DNA of 64,000 bases from Streptomyces composti. GTDB lineage: Bacteria > Actinomycetota > Actinomycetes > Streptomycetales > Streptomycetaceae. The position numbers and the translations under genes are program-made. Below the pieces are notes generated by a model. The model had not been told where the DNA came from. It saw only the letters and a list, made by a program, of their open reading frames with translations, and ran no database searches. The stretch is taken from the NCBI RefSeq assembly GCF_012034205.1, contig NZ_JAATEM010000022.1:1-64000 (forward strand), written 5' to 3'. How positions within the stretch are numbered: the first letter of the stretch is position 1; each line of letters begins with the position of its first letter. Below, piece after piece: positions 8,477 to 16,191 of this stretch.

Positions 8477-8492
8477 AAGGGTTTAGACCAAT
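8477..8492 (-). promoter_or_regulatory. DasR-responsive element (dre) 2
   Basis: AAGGGTTTAGACCAAT matches 12 of 16 positions of the DasR consensus and starts 17 bases after the first site. Paired direct-repeat elements of this kind are known at Streptomyces chitinase promoters. Confidence 0.65.
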
Positions 8493-8543
8493 AGATTGCG
8501 GGAGTCCGCTTCCACCGCTCCGCCTTCGCCGGCGCCGGCCGCC

Positions 8544-8720
8544 TCAGCCGCCCTCCGCGGGCACCACGACCAGGAACGCGTCCGACTCCAGATCCATGAC
8601 CACCGTGGCCGGCTCACCCTGCGCACGACACCGGGCCGCGTACTCCCCGGCCGGCCACGATCCGCGCGGGGACCCCGCGGGAAACCGCTCCAGCACCTTC
8701 GCTCCCGATGCCGTGGTCAT
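8544..8720 (-). CDS. Small conserved hypothetical protein (58 aa)
   Basis: A 58-aa soluble protein starting MTTASGAKVLERFP and ending VVMDLESDAFLVVVPAEGG. The ATG is preceded by a full AGGAGG at a distance of 11 bases, the best support for its reality. It has no signal peptide or membrane segment, and the Asp/Glu-rich C-terminal strand looks like a small beta structure. The DasR-type sites lie just beyond its stop, on the chitinase side. Function unknown. Confidence 0.6.
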   Translation of the reverse strand: MTTASGAKVLERFPAGSPRGSWPAGEYAARCRAQGEPATVVMDLESDAFLVVVPAEGG

Positions 8721-8921
8721 GGGGGCGGACACCTCCTGTGATCTGCGCGTGCTCACCTCGCCACAGTCCGTCTGCCCCCGCACGACCCGGACATGTCCGG
8801 CCCGGAGTCACGCCCCTCTGACCTCTACACATAAAGCCGAGATAAGCGCAAAATATACGTAAGCGGCACCAACCGCATACCGCATCAGTGCGGTCAGGTC
8901 TGCTAGTCGAAGGAGACGAAC

Positions 8922-9362
8922 ATGGCCAACGTCTCGCACCCCAGTGGCGACATCACGACCCACCCCGATGCATCGGAGATGCGGGCCCGCTACGAGCGCA
9001 TGCTCGGCGGACGTGATGTGGTCCTCGTCGACGGACCCGTATTCCTGCTCGGCCTGTACTGTGCGGTGTCTCCGTGGATCGTGCACTACACGGCGAGCCA
9101 GCCGGCGCTGGTGACCCACAACCTGATCGTGGGTATCGCGATCGGCCTCCTCGGCCTCGGATTCACCGCGGCCCCCGCGCGCATGTACGGCCTGAGCGGA
9201 GCCATGTGCGCCCTCGGCGTGTGGATGATCATCTCGCCCTGGATCGTCGGCGAGAGCCCGGACGCCGGGGTCGTCTGGAACAACATCGTCGTGGGCGCCC
9301 TGACCCTGGTGCTGGGGCTGATGTGTGTCGCCACAGCGGCGAGGGCCACGACCCGGTCGTGA
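8922..9362 (+). CDS. SPW-repeat membrane protein
   Basis: 146-aa integral membrane protein with two SPW repeats: SPWIVHY at about residues 50-56 and SPWIVGE at about 105-111. Each lies next to predicted transmembrane helices, for a total of about four (VFLLGLYCAV; LIVGIAIGLLGLGF; LSGAMCALGVWMI; IVVGALTLVLGLM). The hydrophilic N-terminus (about 35 aa) faces the cytoplasm. The role is unknown; such proteins often sit with stress-response genes. A clear GAAGGAG site precedes the ATG. The region 8821-8866 upstream is unusually AT-rich for this genome (containing CAAAATATACG) and is the probable promoter. Nearby GlsB-type and later universal-stress genes support a stress setting. Confidence 0.88.
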   Translation: MANVSHPSGDITTHPDASEMRARYERMLGGRDVVLVDGPVFLLGLYCAVSPWIVHYTASQPALVTHNLIVGIAIGLLGLGFTAAPARMYGLSGAMCALGVWMIISPWIVGESPDAGVVWNNIVVGALTLVLGLMCVATAARATTRS

Positions 9363-9593
9363 CCCCCGGCCGCTTCCTCCCCTCCTCCACGCATGAAGGG
9401 AGCCGGAGGCCGGTCCGCGCCCGCCGCGGACCGGCCCTGACGTGTCCGGCGGTGACCGACCGGGGCGCCGGCGTCACGCCGGTCGCGCCGCGCACGCACC
9501 TCACGCCGTGCCACCCAGCGGTGCGTGCCGCCGGGATCCCTGGGCAGAAGCTTCAGAGCGGCTCTACTGCCGGGTCAGGAGAAGAGGGGCGAT

Positions 9594-9857
9594 ATGGAGA
9601 TCGACGGCATCATCAGTGCCATCGTCATCGGCATTGTCATCGGCGTGCTGGGCCGTCTGGTGGTTCCGGGGCGTCAGCGCATCGGGATTCTGTGGACGAT
9701 CCTCGTCGGCATCGTGGCCGCGCTGATCGGTTCGGCGATCGCGGCGGCCCTGGGCGTGGCCGACACCAAGGGTGTCGACTGGATCGAATGGCTCATCCAG
9801 ATCGGCCTGGCCGCGGTCGGTGTGATCGCGCTGGACCGGGCGAAGGCCCGCCGCTGA
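9594..9857 (+). CDS. GlsB/YeaQ/YmgE-family stress membrane protein
   Basis: 87-aa transglycosylase-associated-protein-type membrane protein with three hydrophobic helices: GIISAIVIGIVIGVLGRLVV, ILWTILVGIVAALIGSAIA, LIQIGLAAVGVIAL. The Gly-rich GVLGRLVVPG turn is typical of the family, whose members are induced by envelope and general stress but have no known reaction. Length fits. The ATG at 9594 follows AGGAGAAGAGGGG. A very strong hairpin at 9887-9934 ends the transcript. Confidence 0.9.
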   Translation: MEIDGIISAIVIGIVIGVLGRLVVPGRQRIGILWTILVGIVAALIGSAIAAALGVADTKGVDWIEWLIQIGLAAVGVIALDRAKARR

Positions 9858-9886
9858 GAACACGGCGGCTTCGGCCACGGACAGCG

Positions 9887-9934
9887 GAACGGGTCCGGGG
9901 CGCACCCCGCGCGGGGTGCGCCCCGGACCCGTTC
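9887..9934 (+). terminator. Strong perfect hairpin terminator
   Basis: Perfect 22-bp inverted repeat (9887-9908 and 9913-9934) around a GCGC loop, 30 bases past the GlsB-type gene stop. It is the strongest simple hairpin I found in the window. Confidence 0.85.
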
Positions 9935-9997
9935 GCGCCTCGGGCATGCCCAGGGTGACGGGGATGCCGGTCACGTCGTCGTCATGGGAGGTCGTCC

Positions 9998-10483
9998 ATG
10001 GTCGTGAAGGATGCCGAACTGACGCATCTGCGTCGCTGTGTGGAGCTGGCGGCCGAGGCCCTCGAGGCCGGGGACGAGCCGTTCGGATCCGTGCTCGTGG
10101 GCGGGAGCGGTGACGTGCTCGCCGAGGACCGCAACCGGGTGGCCTCCGGGGATCGTACCCGGCATCCCGAGTTCGCCCTGGCGCGCTGGGCCGCGGAGCA
10201 CATGGCGCCCGGCGAGCGGGCCGCCGCCACGGTCTACACCTCCGGTGAGCACTGCCCGATGTGCGCGGCGGCGCACGCCTGGGTCGGTCTGGGACGGATC
10301 GTGTACGTGGCCTCCTCCGCGCAGCTGACCGGCTGGCTCGCCGAGCTGGGCGTTCCGGCGCCGCCGGTGCGGCCGCTGCAGGTGCGGGAGGTCGCACCCG
10401 GCGTCACGGTGGAGGGCCCGGTGCCCGAGCTGACGGAGCGTGTCCGGGAGCTGCACCGCCGGTTCCATCGCGCGGCGGGCTGA
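9998..10483 (+). CDS. Nucleoside/nucleobase deaminase (guanine deaminase-like)
   Basis: 161-aa member of the zinc cytidine-deaminase fold. The active site reads HPEFALARWA (zinc His and catalytic Glu, about residues 56-65; the usual HAE is HPE here) and EHCPMCAAAHAWVG (two zinc Cys, about 84-97). The order fits guanine deaminase and tRNA-adenosine-deaminase relatives. The C-terminal region lacks the longer arginine-rich tail of TadA, and guanine is the more likely substrate. The ATG at 9998 has GGGAGG seven bases upstream. It converges on chpB across a shared hairpin. Confidence 0.85.
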   Translation: MVVKDAELTHLRRCVELAAEALEAGDEPFGSVLVGGSGDVLAEDRNRVASGDRTRHPEFALARWAAEHMAPGERAAATVYTSGEHCPMCAAAHAWVGLGRIVYVASSAQLTGWLAELGVPAPPVRPLQVREVAPGVTVEGPVPELTERVRELHRRFHRAAG

Positions 10484-10497
10484 GCCCGGGTGACCGC

Positions 10498-10532
10498 CGG
10501 GCCGGCCGGTGCCGAGGGCCCCGGCCGGCCCG
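10498..10532. terminator. Bidirectional terminator hairpin between deaminase and chaplin genes
   Basis: Perfect 12-bp inverted repeat CGGGCCGGCCGG (10498-10509) with its complement at 10521-10532 and an 11-base loop, in the gap between two convergent genes. Confidence 0.7.
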
Positions 10533-10555
10533 AGGCGGCACCAACGGTTCTGCGC

Positions 10556-11197
10556 TCAGGCGTCCCGGCGCGGGCGGAAGCGGCGGTGCAGGGCGACGCC
10601 GCCGAGGAACAGCGCGGCGCCGGTGGCGGCGACCGGCAGGGTGTGATCGGCGCCGGTCTCGGCGAGGGCGCCGGTGGTCTGCTGCTCGGGGGCGGGGGCG
10701 GGCTCGCTGCGGGGCGGGACGGAGCGCTCGGGCTCCTGCTCGGCCGGCCGCCCGGGCTTCTCGCCGGAGGTGTTGACCGACTCGTTGCCCTCGGCGGCGT
10801 TGCCGGCCCCGGCCACGTTCACGCTGTTGCCGCTGACCTCGACCGGCAGATGCACGGGCAGCTGCACGCCGTTGCCGGAGGCCACGCCCGGGGAGTCCTG
10901 TGCGGTGCTCACTGCGGAGGCACCGCCGGAGGCCCCTCCGCCGGACCTGCCGTCGCCGTCCTCGTTGACGCAGGCGTTGCCCGCGGCGGGGTTGAGGAGC
11001 CCCACCACGTTCACCGTGTTGCCGCACACGTTGACCGGGACGTGCACCGGCAGCTGCACGGTGTTCCCGGAGAGCACTCCGGGGGAGCCGGCGGCGGCTC
11101 CGTCGGCCCCGGCATCGGCGTACGCCGGCACGGCCAGGCCCATCGCGCCCGACGCGGCCGCGACGGCGATCACACCGTTACGGGTAACCCGTCTCAT
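10556..11197 (-). CDS. chpB: Long chaplin, cell-wall anchored
   Basis: 213 aa: signal peptide (about 1-28), two chaplin domains (about 38-78 and 100-142), a Pro/Glu/Gln-rich wall-spanning stretch, then LAETG, a hydrophobic helix and a basic tail (RRFRPRRDA). LAETG is the LAXTG form used by Streptomyces class E sortase. Long chaplins coat aerial hyphae and spores and help hyphae break the surface. The first domain has the normal Cys pair (VCGNTVNVVG and NACVN). The second has Ser at both places (VSGNSVNVAG and NESVN). The name chpB rests on recalled synteny with nsdB and chiF; chpA and chpC have the same architecture. Confidence 0.9.
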   Translation of the reverse strand: MRRVTRNGVIAVAAASGAMGLAVPAYADAGADGAAAGSPGVLSGNTVQLPVHVPVNVCGNTVNVVGLLNPAAGNACVNEDGDGRSGGGASGGASAVSTAQDSPGVASGNGVQLPVHLPVEVSGNSVNVAGAGNAAEGNESVNTSGEKPGRPAEQEPERSVPPRSEPAPAPEQQTTGALAETGADHTLPVAATGAALFLGGVALHRRFRPRRDA

Positions 11198-11487
11198 AGG
11201 TGTCCTGCCTTCCAGACTCGGTCGCGAGCACTCGCCCGCACCGGGTGCAACGCGGGCCCACCATCCGAGTTATGGCTTATCCGTAAGTCACTCCCCGTTC
11301 ACTCCAACGGGCGTCCCCGGGGTCGAAACTCCGGCAAAGCCGTCGAACTCACGGCGGCCGCCCACCCGTCCGAACGGGGGTGTGCCGGTGGGCCGTCCGG
11401 CCGGCAGGCGAGGCCGCCGGCGCCCGCTTATCGTGGGCCAGGGCGCCGGCTCCCGGTCGGCTCCGGGCGGCGCCCGTGGAGGCATCG

Positions 11488-13071
11488 ATGCAGGCCAAGC
11501 TGTCCGTGCGCCCCTCTCTGCGGCGCTGCGCCGTCGTCGCGACGGCGACGCTGGCGCTGCTGGGCGCGGGCCTGCCGGCCGCGGGCGGCGCCGAGGAGCC
11601 GGATCTCAGCCGCTTCACCGGCCAGAAGATCAAGTGGTCGGCGTGCGAGGGCATGGACATGCCCAAGGACCTGCAGTGCGGCAAGATCACCGTGCCGCTC
11701 GACTACTCCGATCCGGACAGGGGCAGCCTCGATCTGGCCCTGGCCCGCTACCGGGGCACCGGCGACCCGAGGGGTTCGGTGGTGCTGAACTTCGGCGGCC
11801 CGGGCGGCTCCGGGGTGCTGGGACTCGCCCACGGCGGCAAGGAGTTCATGGGTCTGACCGACGAGTACGACGTGGTGTCCTTCGACCCCCGCGGCGTCGG
11901 CCGCTCCGCGCCGGTCAGCTGCGGCGAGGAGGCCACCAGTCGGGCGCTGGAGGTCACCGACGGCGAGGACATGTCCGATCCGGCGGGCATGATGCGGCAG
12001 TTGCGCGAGGTGGCCGCCGAGTGCACCGAGCACTCGGGACCGGTGCTGCGGCACATGGGCACCGTGGACGTCGCCCGCGATCTGGACCTGATGCGCGAGG
12101 TGCTCGGCGACGACAAGCTCAACTACCTGGGTTTCTCCTACGGCACCCGGCTCGGCGCGGTGTACGCGGCCCGGTTCCCCGACAAGGTGGGCCGGATGGC
12201 GCTGGACGGGGTGGACACCCTGACCGAGCCGCTGACCGAGCAGGGCCTGGTCAGCGCCAGGGGCCAGCAGAAGGCACTGGAGAACTTCCTGACCTGGTGC
12301 ACCGAGGACATCGCCTGCCCGTTCGGGCAGGATCCCCGGCTCGCCCGCGAGCAGGTCGTGAGCCTGGTCCGCTCGCTGGACGAGGACCCGGTGCCCACGG
12401 ACTTCGGCTTCGAGTTCAGCGGCCAGGACCTGGCCGGCGCCATGGGGCAGGGGCTGTACAGCAGGGAGCTGTGGCCGCTGCTGCAACGGGCGCTCGCCCA
12501 GCTGATGGAGGACGGGGACACACGCGGTGTGGAGGCCTTCGCGACGGGCGGGGTGACGCTGCCGGTCCCGGTGCCGCTGCGCGGCCACACCCCGCTGACC
12601 GACGAGGAGGAGGTCCCGCTGGACAACCTGCCGGCGGCGCTGATGGCGGTGAACTGCGCGGACGACCCGGACCGTCCGCCCGTGGCCCGGGTGGCCCGCG
12701 ACTTCGCCCGGCTGCGGGAGGCCTACGAGGAGGCCTCGCCGGTCTTCGGGCGCTACCGGCTGGCCCAGGTGCTGCTGTGCCACGGCCGGCCCAAGGGGAC
12801 CGACTACATCCGTGAGCGGGTCAAGGACGTGGACACGCCGAAGCTGCTGCTGGTCGGCACCCGGGGCGACCCGGCGACGCCGTACGCGTGGACGGTGCAG
12901 ACGGCGAAGCGGCTCGGCTCCTCCGCGGTGGTGCTCGACAACCGGGGCGAGGGGCACACCGGCTACGGCTCCTCCAAGTGCGTCCACCGCACGATCGACG
13001 ACTTCCTGCTCTACGGCTCCCTGCCCCGCGACGGCAGCTCCTGCGGCTCGGAGGGGGACGAGCGCAGGTAG
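11488..13071 (+). CDS. Secreted S33 tripeptidyl-aminopeptidase-like alpha/beta hydrolase
   Basis: 527 aa with a signal peptide (1-35). Features of the Streptomyces tripeptidyl aminopeptidase (Tap/SlpD/SlpE) family: NFGGPGGSGV oxyanion loop (101-110), SFDPRGVGRS (131-140), nucleophile Ser217 in GFSYGTRLG, the TRGDPATPY acid loop, and His in GEGHTGYG near the C-terminus. It probably removes N-terminal tripeptides from secreted proteins or peptides. There is no lipobox, so it should be released rather than lipid-anchored. The ATG at 11488 has GGAGG six bases upstream. It is divergent from the chaplin gene. Confidence 0.9.
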   Translation: MQAKLSVRPSLRRCAVVATATLALLGAGLPAAGGAEEPDLSRFTGQKIKWSACEGMDMPKDLQCGKITVPLDYSDPDRGSLDLALARYRGTGDPRGSVVLNFGGPGGSGVLGLAHGGKEFMGLTDEYDVVSFDPRGVGRSAPVSCGEEATSRALEVTDGEDMSDPAGMMRQLREVAAECTEHSGPVLRHMGTVDVARDLDLMREVLGDDKLNYLGFSYGTRLGAVYAARFPDKVGRMALDGVDTLTEPLTEQGLVSARGQQKALENFLTWCTEDIACPFGQDPRLAREQVVSLVRSLDEDPVPTDFGFEFSGQDLAGAMGQGLYSRELWPLLQRALAQLMEDGDTRGVEAFATGGVTLPVPVPLRGHTPLTDEEEVPLDNLPAALMAVNCADDPDRPPVARVARDFARLREAYEEASPVFGRYRLAQVLLCHGRPKGTDYIRERVKDVDTPKLLLVGTRGDPATPYAWTVQTAKRLGSSAVVLDNRGEGHTGYGSSKCVHRTIDDFLLYGSLPRDGSSCGSEGDERR

Positions 13072-13164
13072 CGCGGCCGCCGGCCGCCCGCTGGTGGCCG
13101 AGGATGCGCGGTCGGCCGGATTGCCCCGAATGCCCTACGGCGGAATCGGCTCTATGGTGCTGTC

Positions 13165-14259
13165 ATGGAGCACGATCTGAGCCCCGCGACCCTTGCCGAA
13201 CTGCGCCGCCCGCGGCCCTACCCCGCGGTCTCCGTGCTGACGCCGACGAACCGGCGCGATCCGCTCAGCGCCGAGGACGTCGTCCGGCTGCGCAATGCGG
13301 TGACCGAGGCCAAGCGGCGGCTGGAGGCCGATCCCGCGGTCACCCGGGACCGGCGCATCGAGGTCTCCAAAGAGCTGGACCGGGCCCTGGCCGAGGTGGA
13401 TCTGACGCACTGCGAGGACGGCCTGGCCATCTTCGCGGCCCCCGGGGAGCACCAGGTGTGGACGCTGGCGCGTTCCGTGCCCGAGCGTGTGGTGCTCTCG
13501 GACACCTTCCTCACGCGCAACCTGGTCTCCGCGCACGCCGCGGAGCAGCCGTTCTGGGTGCTGTCCGTCTCCGCCGACCGGGTCACCCTGTGGAGCGGCG
13601 GGGTGGACCGGGTCGTCGAGGAGAAGAGCGGCGGCTTCCCGATGACCCGTCCCCCGGAGAACTTCGACCCCGAGCGGGTGGAGCGGATCGGCGACCAGCC
13701 GAGCGCCTTCCGGGACGAGAGCACCCGGCGCTTCTTGAAGGAGGCCGACGCCGCGATGGAGGCCGTACTGCGCCGCGACCCGCGGCGGCTGTACGTCACC
13801 GGCGAGCCGGCCGCCCTGTCCGCGCTCAACGAGATCGGCACGGTCACCAAGGACGCCGTGCACGTCCAGCACGGCGGGCTGGCCCACGGCCCGCACGAGG
13901 CGGTGTGGCAGGCGATCCGCCCGGTGCGGGAGGAGGAGGCCCGGCAGAGCACGGAGCAGGTGCTCAAGGAGCTCGAGGCCGCCAAGGGGCGCAAGGAGTA
14001 CGCGGCCGGGGTGGACGAGCTGTGGCAGAGCGCCCGGGAGGGCCGGGTGCGGCTGCTGGCGGTCGAGGAGAACTACCAGGTGACCGTGCGCGACACCGGG
14101 GACCATCTGGTGATCGCGGCCAACGGTGAACTGGACGTGCGCCACGACATCGTCGACGAGATCGTGGAGCAGTGCCTGGAGACCGGCGCCGAGGTCCGCT
14201 TCGTCCCGGACGGCACGCTCGGGGACGCGCAGGGCATGGCGGCGGTGCTGCGGTACTGA
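13165..14259 (+). CDS. baeRF-family (release-factor-fold) protein
   Basis: 364-aa cytoplasmic protein resembling the bacterial archaeo-eukaryotic release-factor (baeRF) families: an N-terminal alpha/beta domain beginning PYPAVSVLTPT, a middle strand pattern RVTLWSGGVDRVVE, then KEADAAMEAVLRRDPRRLYVTG and a C-terminal eL30-like domain ending VRFVPDGTLGDAQGMAAVLRY. Family members are proposed to act on ribosomes, but this is not shown for most. I cannot see the catalytic GGQ motif of true release factors. No strong Shine-Dalgarno is visible before the ATG at 13165. It starts 93 bases after the peptidase gene. Confidence 0.8.
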   Translation: MEHDLSPATLAELRRPRPYPAVSVLTPTNRRDPLSAEDVVRLRNAVTEAKRRLEADPAVTRDRRIEVSKELDRALAEVDLTHCEDGLAIFAAPGEHQVWTLARSVPERVVLSDTFLTRNLVSAHAAEQPFWVLSVSADRVTLWSGGVDRVVEEKSGGFPMTRPPENFDPERVERIGDQPSAFRDESTRRFLKEADAAMEAVLRRDPRRLYVTGEPAALSALNEIGTVTKDAVHVQHGGLAHGPHEAVWQAIRPVREEEARQSTEQVLKELEAAKGRKEYAAGVDELWQSAREGRVRLLAVEENYQVTVRDTGDHLVIAANGELDVRHDIVDEIVEQCLETGAEVRFVPDGTLGDAQGMAAVLRY

Positions 14260-14293
14260 GGTGCTGAGCAGGCTTCGGTGAGGGCGCCCGGAC

Positions 14294-14313
14294 GCGCGCC
14301 GGAAGCGGCGCGC
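14294..14313 (+). terminator. Hairpin terminator after the baeRF-family gene
   Basis: Perfect 8-bp stem GCGCGCCG / CGGCGCGC with a GAAG tetraloop, 35 bases past the stop. The rest of the 347-base gap to 14607 carries no gene I can support. It holds the presumed phosphatase promoter, the words AAGTCACT (14403-14410) and ACCATCCGAGTT (14416-14427), and an ATG frame that leads into the phosphatase but lacks a ribosome-binding site. Confidence 0.6.
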
Positions 14314-14606
14314 TGACGTACCGTCACACGCGGCCGCCTGCGAACGGGCGCCCGCCTCTCGAACGCCTGACTGAAACACCGCAGGTGCCCCATCGGCCCG
14401 TCAAGTCACTTGCTTACCATCCGAGTTGACGCCGGGGACCGGCCCGCCGCACATACCCCGGAGTAACTCCGCGAAGACGGTGGCATATGCCCTCGGCACC
14501 GCCCTATCGTGTGTTGCCGAATCCCTTACGAGCCGTCGTGGGCTGTGCAACAGTCGTAACAGTCCCTCCGCCTCGAAGGCCGTTCCGACCCGCATCGGAG
14601 TGCGTC

Positions 14607-16052
14607 ATGCCGTCCCACCTCTCCGCGGACCGCTCAGCCGCCCAGCCGCCAGGGCGCGGCTCGGTCGACGCACTCATCTCCCAGACCCGGCGGCTCAAGG
14701 GCGAGGTGGACGCGGTGCGCCGCGGCACCCCGGCCGACGCCGCCGACCCGCGCAACCGCTTCCAGCGGGCGCTGTACGATCTGGCGCTGCATCAGCTCAA
14801 CGATCTCGACGAGCACTTGGCACAGCTGCGGGAGGCCCCGCGGCACGCCTCCGGGCCGTCCTCGCCCGCACCGCCGGTGCCCCGGCAGGGCTCCCTGGTC
14901 AGCCGGGTCGGCAGCGCGGAGTGGAATCTGCTCACCGACGAGGCCAACTGGTCCCCCGAGCTGTACGGCCTGCTCGGCCGCGACCCCGCCGCTCCCCCGC
15001 TCACCCTCGACGAGCTGCCCTCACTGGTGCTCCACGAGGACCGGCCGAAGCTGACGGCGATGGTCACCGGCTGCCTCGTCGACGGCCGTCCCATCGACGG
15101 CGAGTTCCGTGTCGTCCTCCCGGACGGCGGCGTACGCACCATGCACATGATGGGCGAACCGGTGCTCGGCGCCGACGGCAGCACCGCCTCGATGTGGGCG
15201 GTGCTGCGCGATGTCAGCGAACTGCGCCGCTGCCGCAGGGCGGTCAGCGAGACCCGTGACTCGCTGCACCACCAGAGGCAGGCGGCCGAGCAGATCGAGC
15301 ACCGGCTCGCGGTCGAGCTGCAGGAGGCCGTGCTCCCGGCACGGCACGGCACCCTGCGGCTCCCGCACACCGGCCCGCGCGGCGCACGGCCCCGGGCAGA
15401 CCGGCCGGGGCTGGACATCGCCGCCCTGCACCTGCCCTCGTCCACCGGTCCCCGCATAGGCGGGGACTGGTACGACGCCCTCGACCTGACCGACGGAACG
15501 ACACTGCTGAGCGTCGGCGGACTGACCGGGCAGGGCGTCGCCGTGGCCTCCGCCCGGGCGATGCTGCTCGGCGCGGTGCGCGGCATGGCGATGGCGGGCA
15601 CGACCCCGGGCCCGCTGCTGACCTGCCTCAACGGGCTGCTCGACGCCACCGTGCAGCCCGCCCTGGGCAGCGCGCTGTGTCTGCGCTACCGGTCCGGCTC
15701 CCGCTCCCTGGTGTGGGCGCGGGCCGGCCGGCTCGCCCCGCTGCTGTTCCGCGGCCGGACGGGACGGGTGCTGGAGGCACCGGAGGGCATGCCGCTCGGC
15801 GCCGCCTCCGGCGCGGTGTACGGGCAGGCCGAGGAGACCCTCCTGCCTGGCGACCTGCTGCTCCTGCCCACCGACGGTCTGGTGCCGGGGTACGCGGGAG
15901 CGGAGGCCGCGCACCGCCTGCTCGCCACACTAGCCCCGCGGATCACCGGGGCCACCACCGCACAGGACTGCGTCCGGGCGATGGTCCGGGAGTTCGGCGA
16001 GCAGCACCGGGAGGACGACGCCTGCGTGCTCGTGGCACGGGTGACCGACTAG
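14607..16052 (+). CDS. PAS-SpoIIE (PP2C-type) phosphatase, one metal Asp missing
   Basis: 481 aa: helical N-terminus, PAS domain (about 95-210, ending WAVLRDVSELRRCRRAV), short coiled region, and SpoIIE-type PP2C domain (about 250-481). Related Streptomyces proteins dephosphorylate anti-sigma-factor antagonists or act as light/redox-linked regulators. Motif GGDWYDA, TDGLVP and EDDACVLV are present. The second metal motif, normally GDxxGHG or GDLAGQG, reads SVGGLTGQG, with Gly305 where the metal-binding Asp belongs. Activity may be lost or reduced. The ATG at 14607 has GGAG eight bases upstream; a longer ATG frame from 14487 is unlikely. Confidence 0.88.
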   Translation: MPSHLSADRSAAQPPGRGSVDALISQTRRLKGEVDAVRRGTPADAADPRNRFQRALYDLALHQLNDLDEHLAQLREAPRHASGPSSPAPPVPRQGSLVSRVGSAEWNLLTDEANWSPELYGLLGRDPAAPPLTLDELPSLVLHEDRPKLTAMVTGCLVDGRPIDGEFRVVLPDGGVRTMHMMGEPVLGADGSTASMWAVLRDVSELRRCRRAVSETRDSLHHQRQAAEQIEHRLAVELQEAVLPARHGTLRLPHTGPRGARPRADRPGLDIAALHLPSSTGPRIGGDWYDALDLTDGTTLLSVGGLTGQGVAVASARAMLLGAVRGMAMAGTTPGPLLTCLNGLLDATVQPALGSALCLRYRSGSRSLVWARAGRLAPLLFRGRTGRVLEAPEGMPLGAASGAVYGQAEETLLPGDLLLLPTDGLVPGYAGAEAAHRLLATLAPRITGATTAQDCVRAMVREFGEQHREDDACVLVARVTD

Positions 16053-16191
16053 CGCGGATCACCGACGGCACGGCCATGCGCGGGGTGTCCGGCACGGACG
16101 GCCCCCGGCGTTCGGCACGGATCACCTCCGGCTCCGCACACGGATGACCCTCCGGCCCGGCATCCCGGACGCCGGCTCGGCGCCGGTTCCG

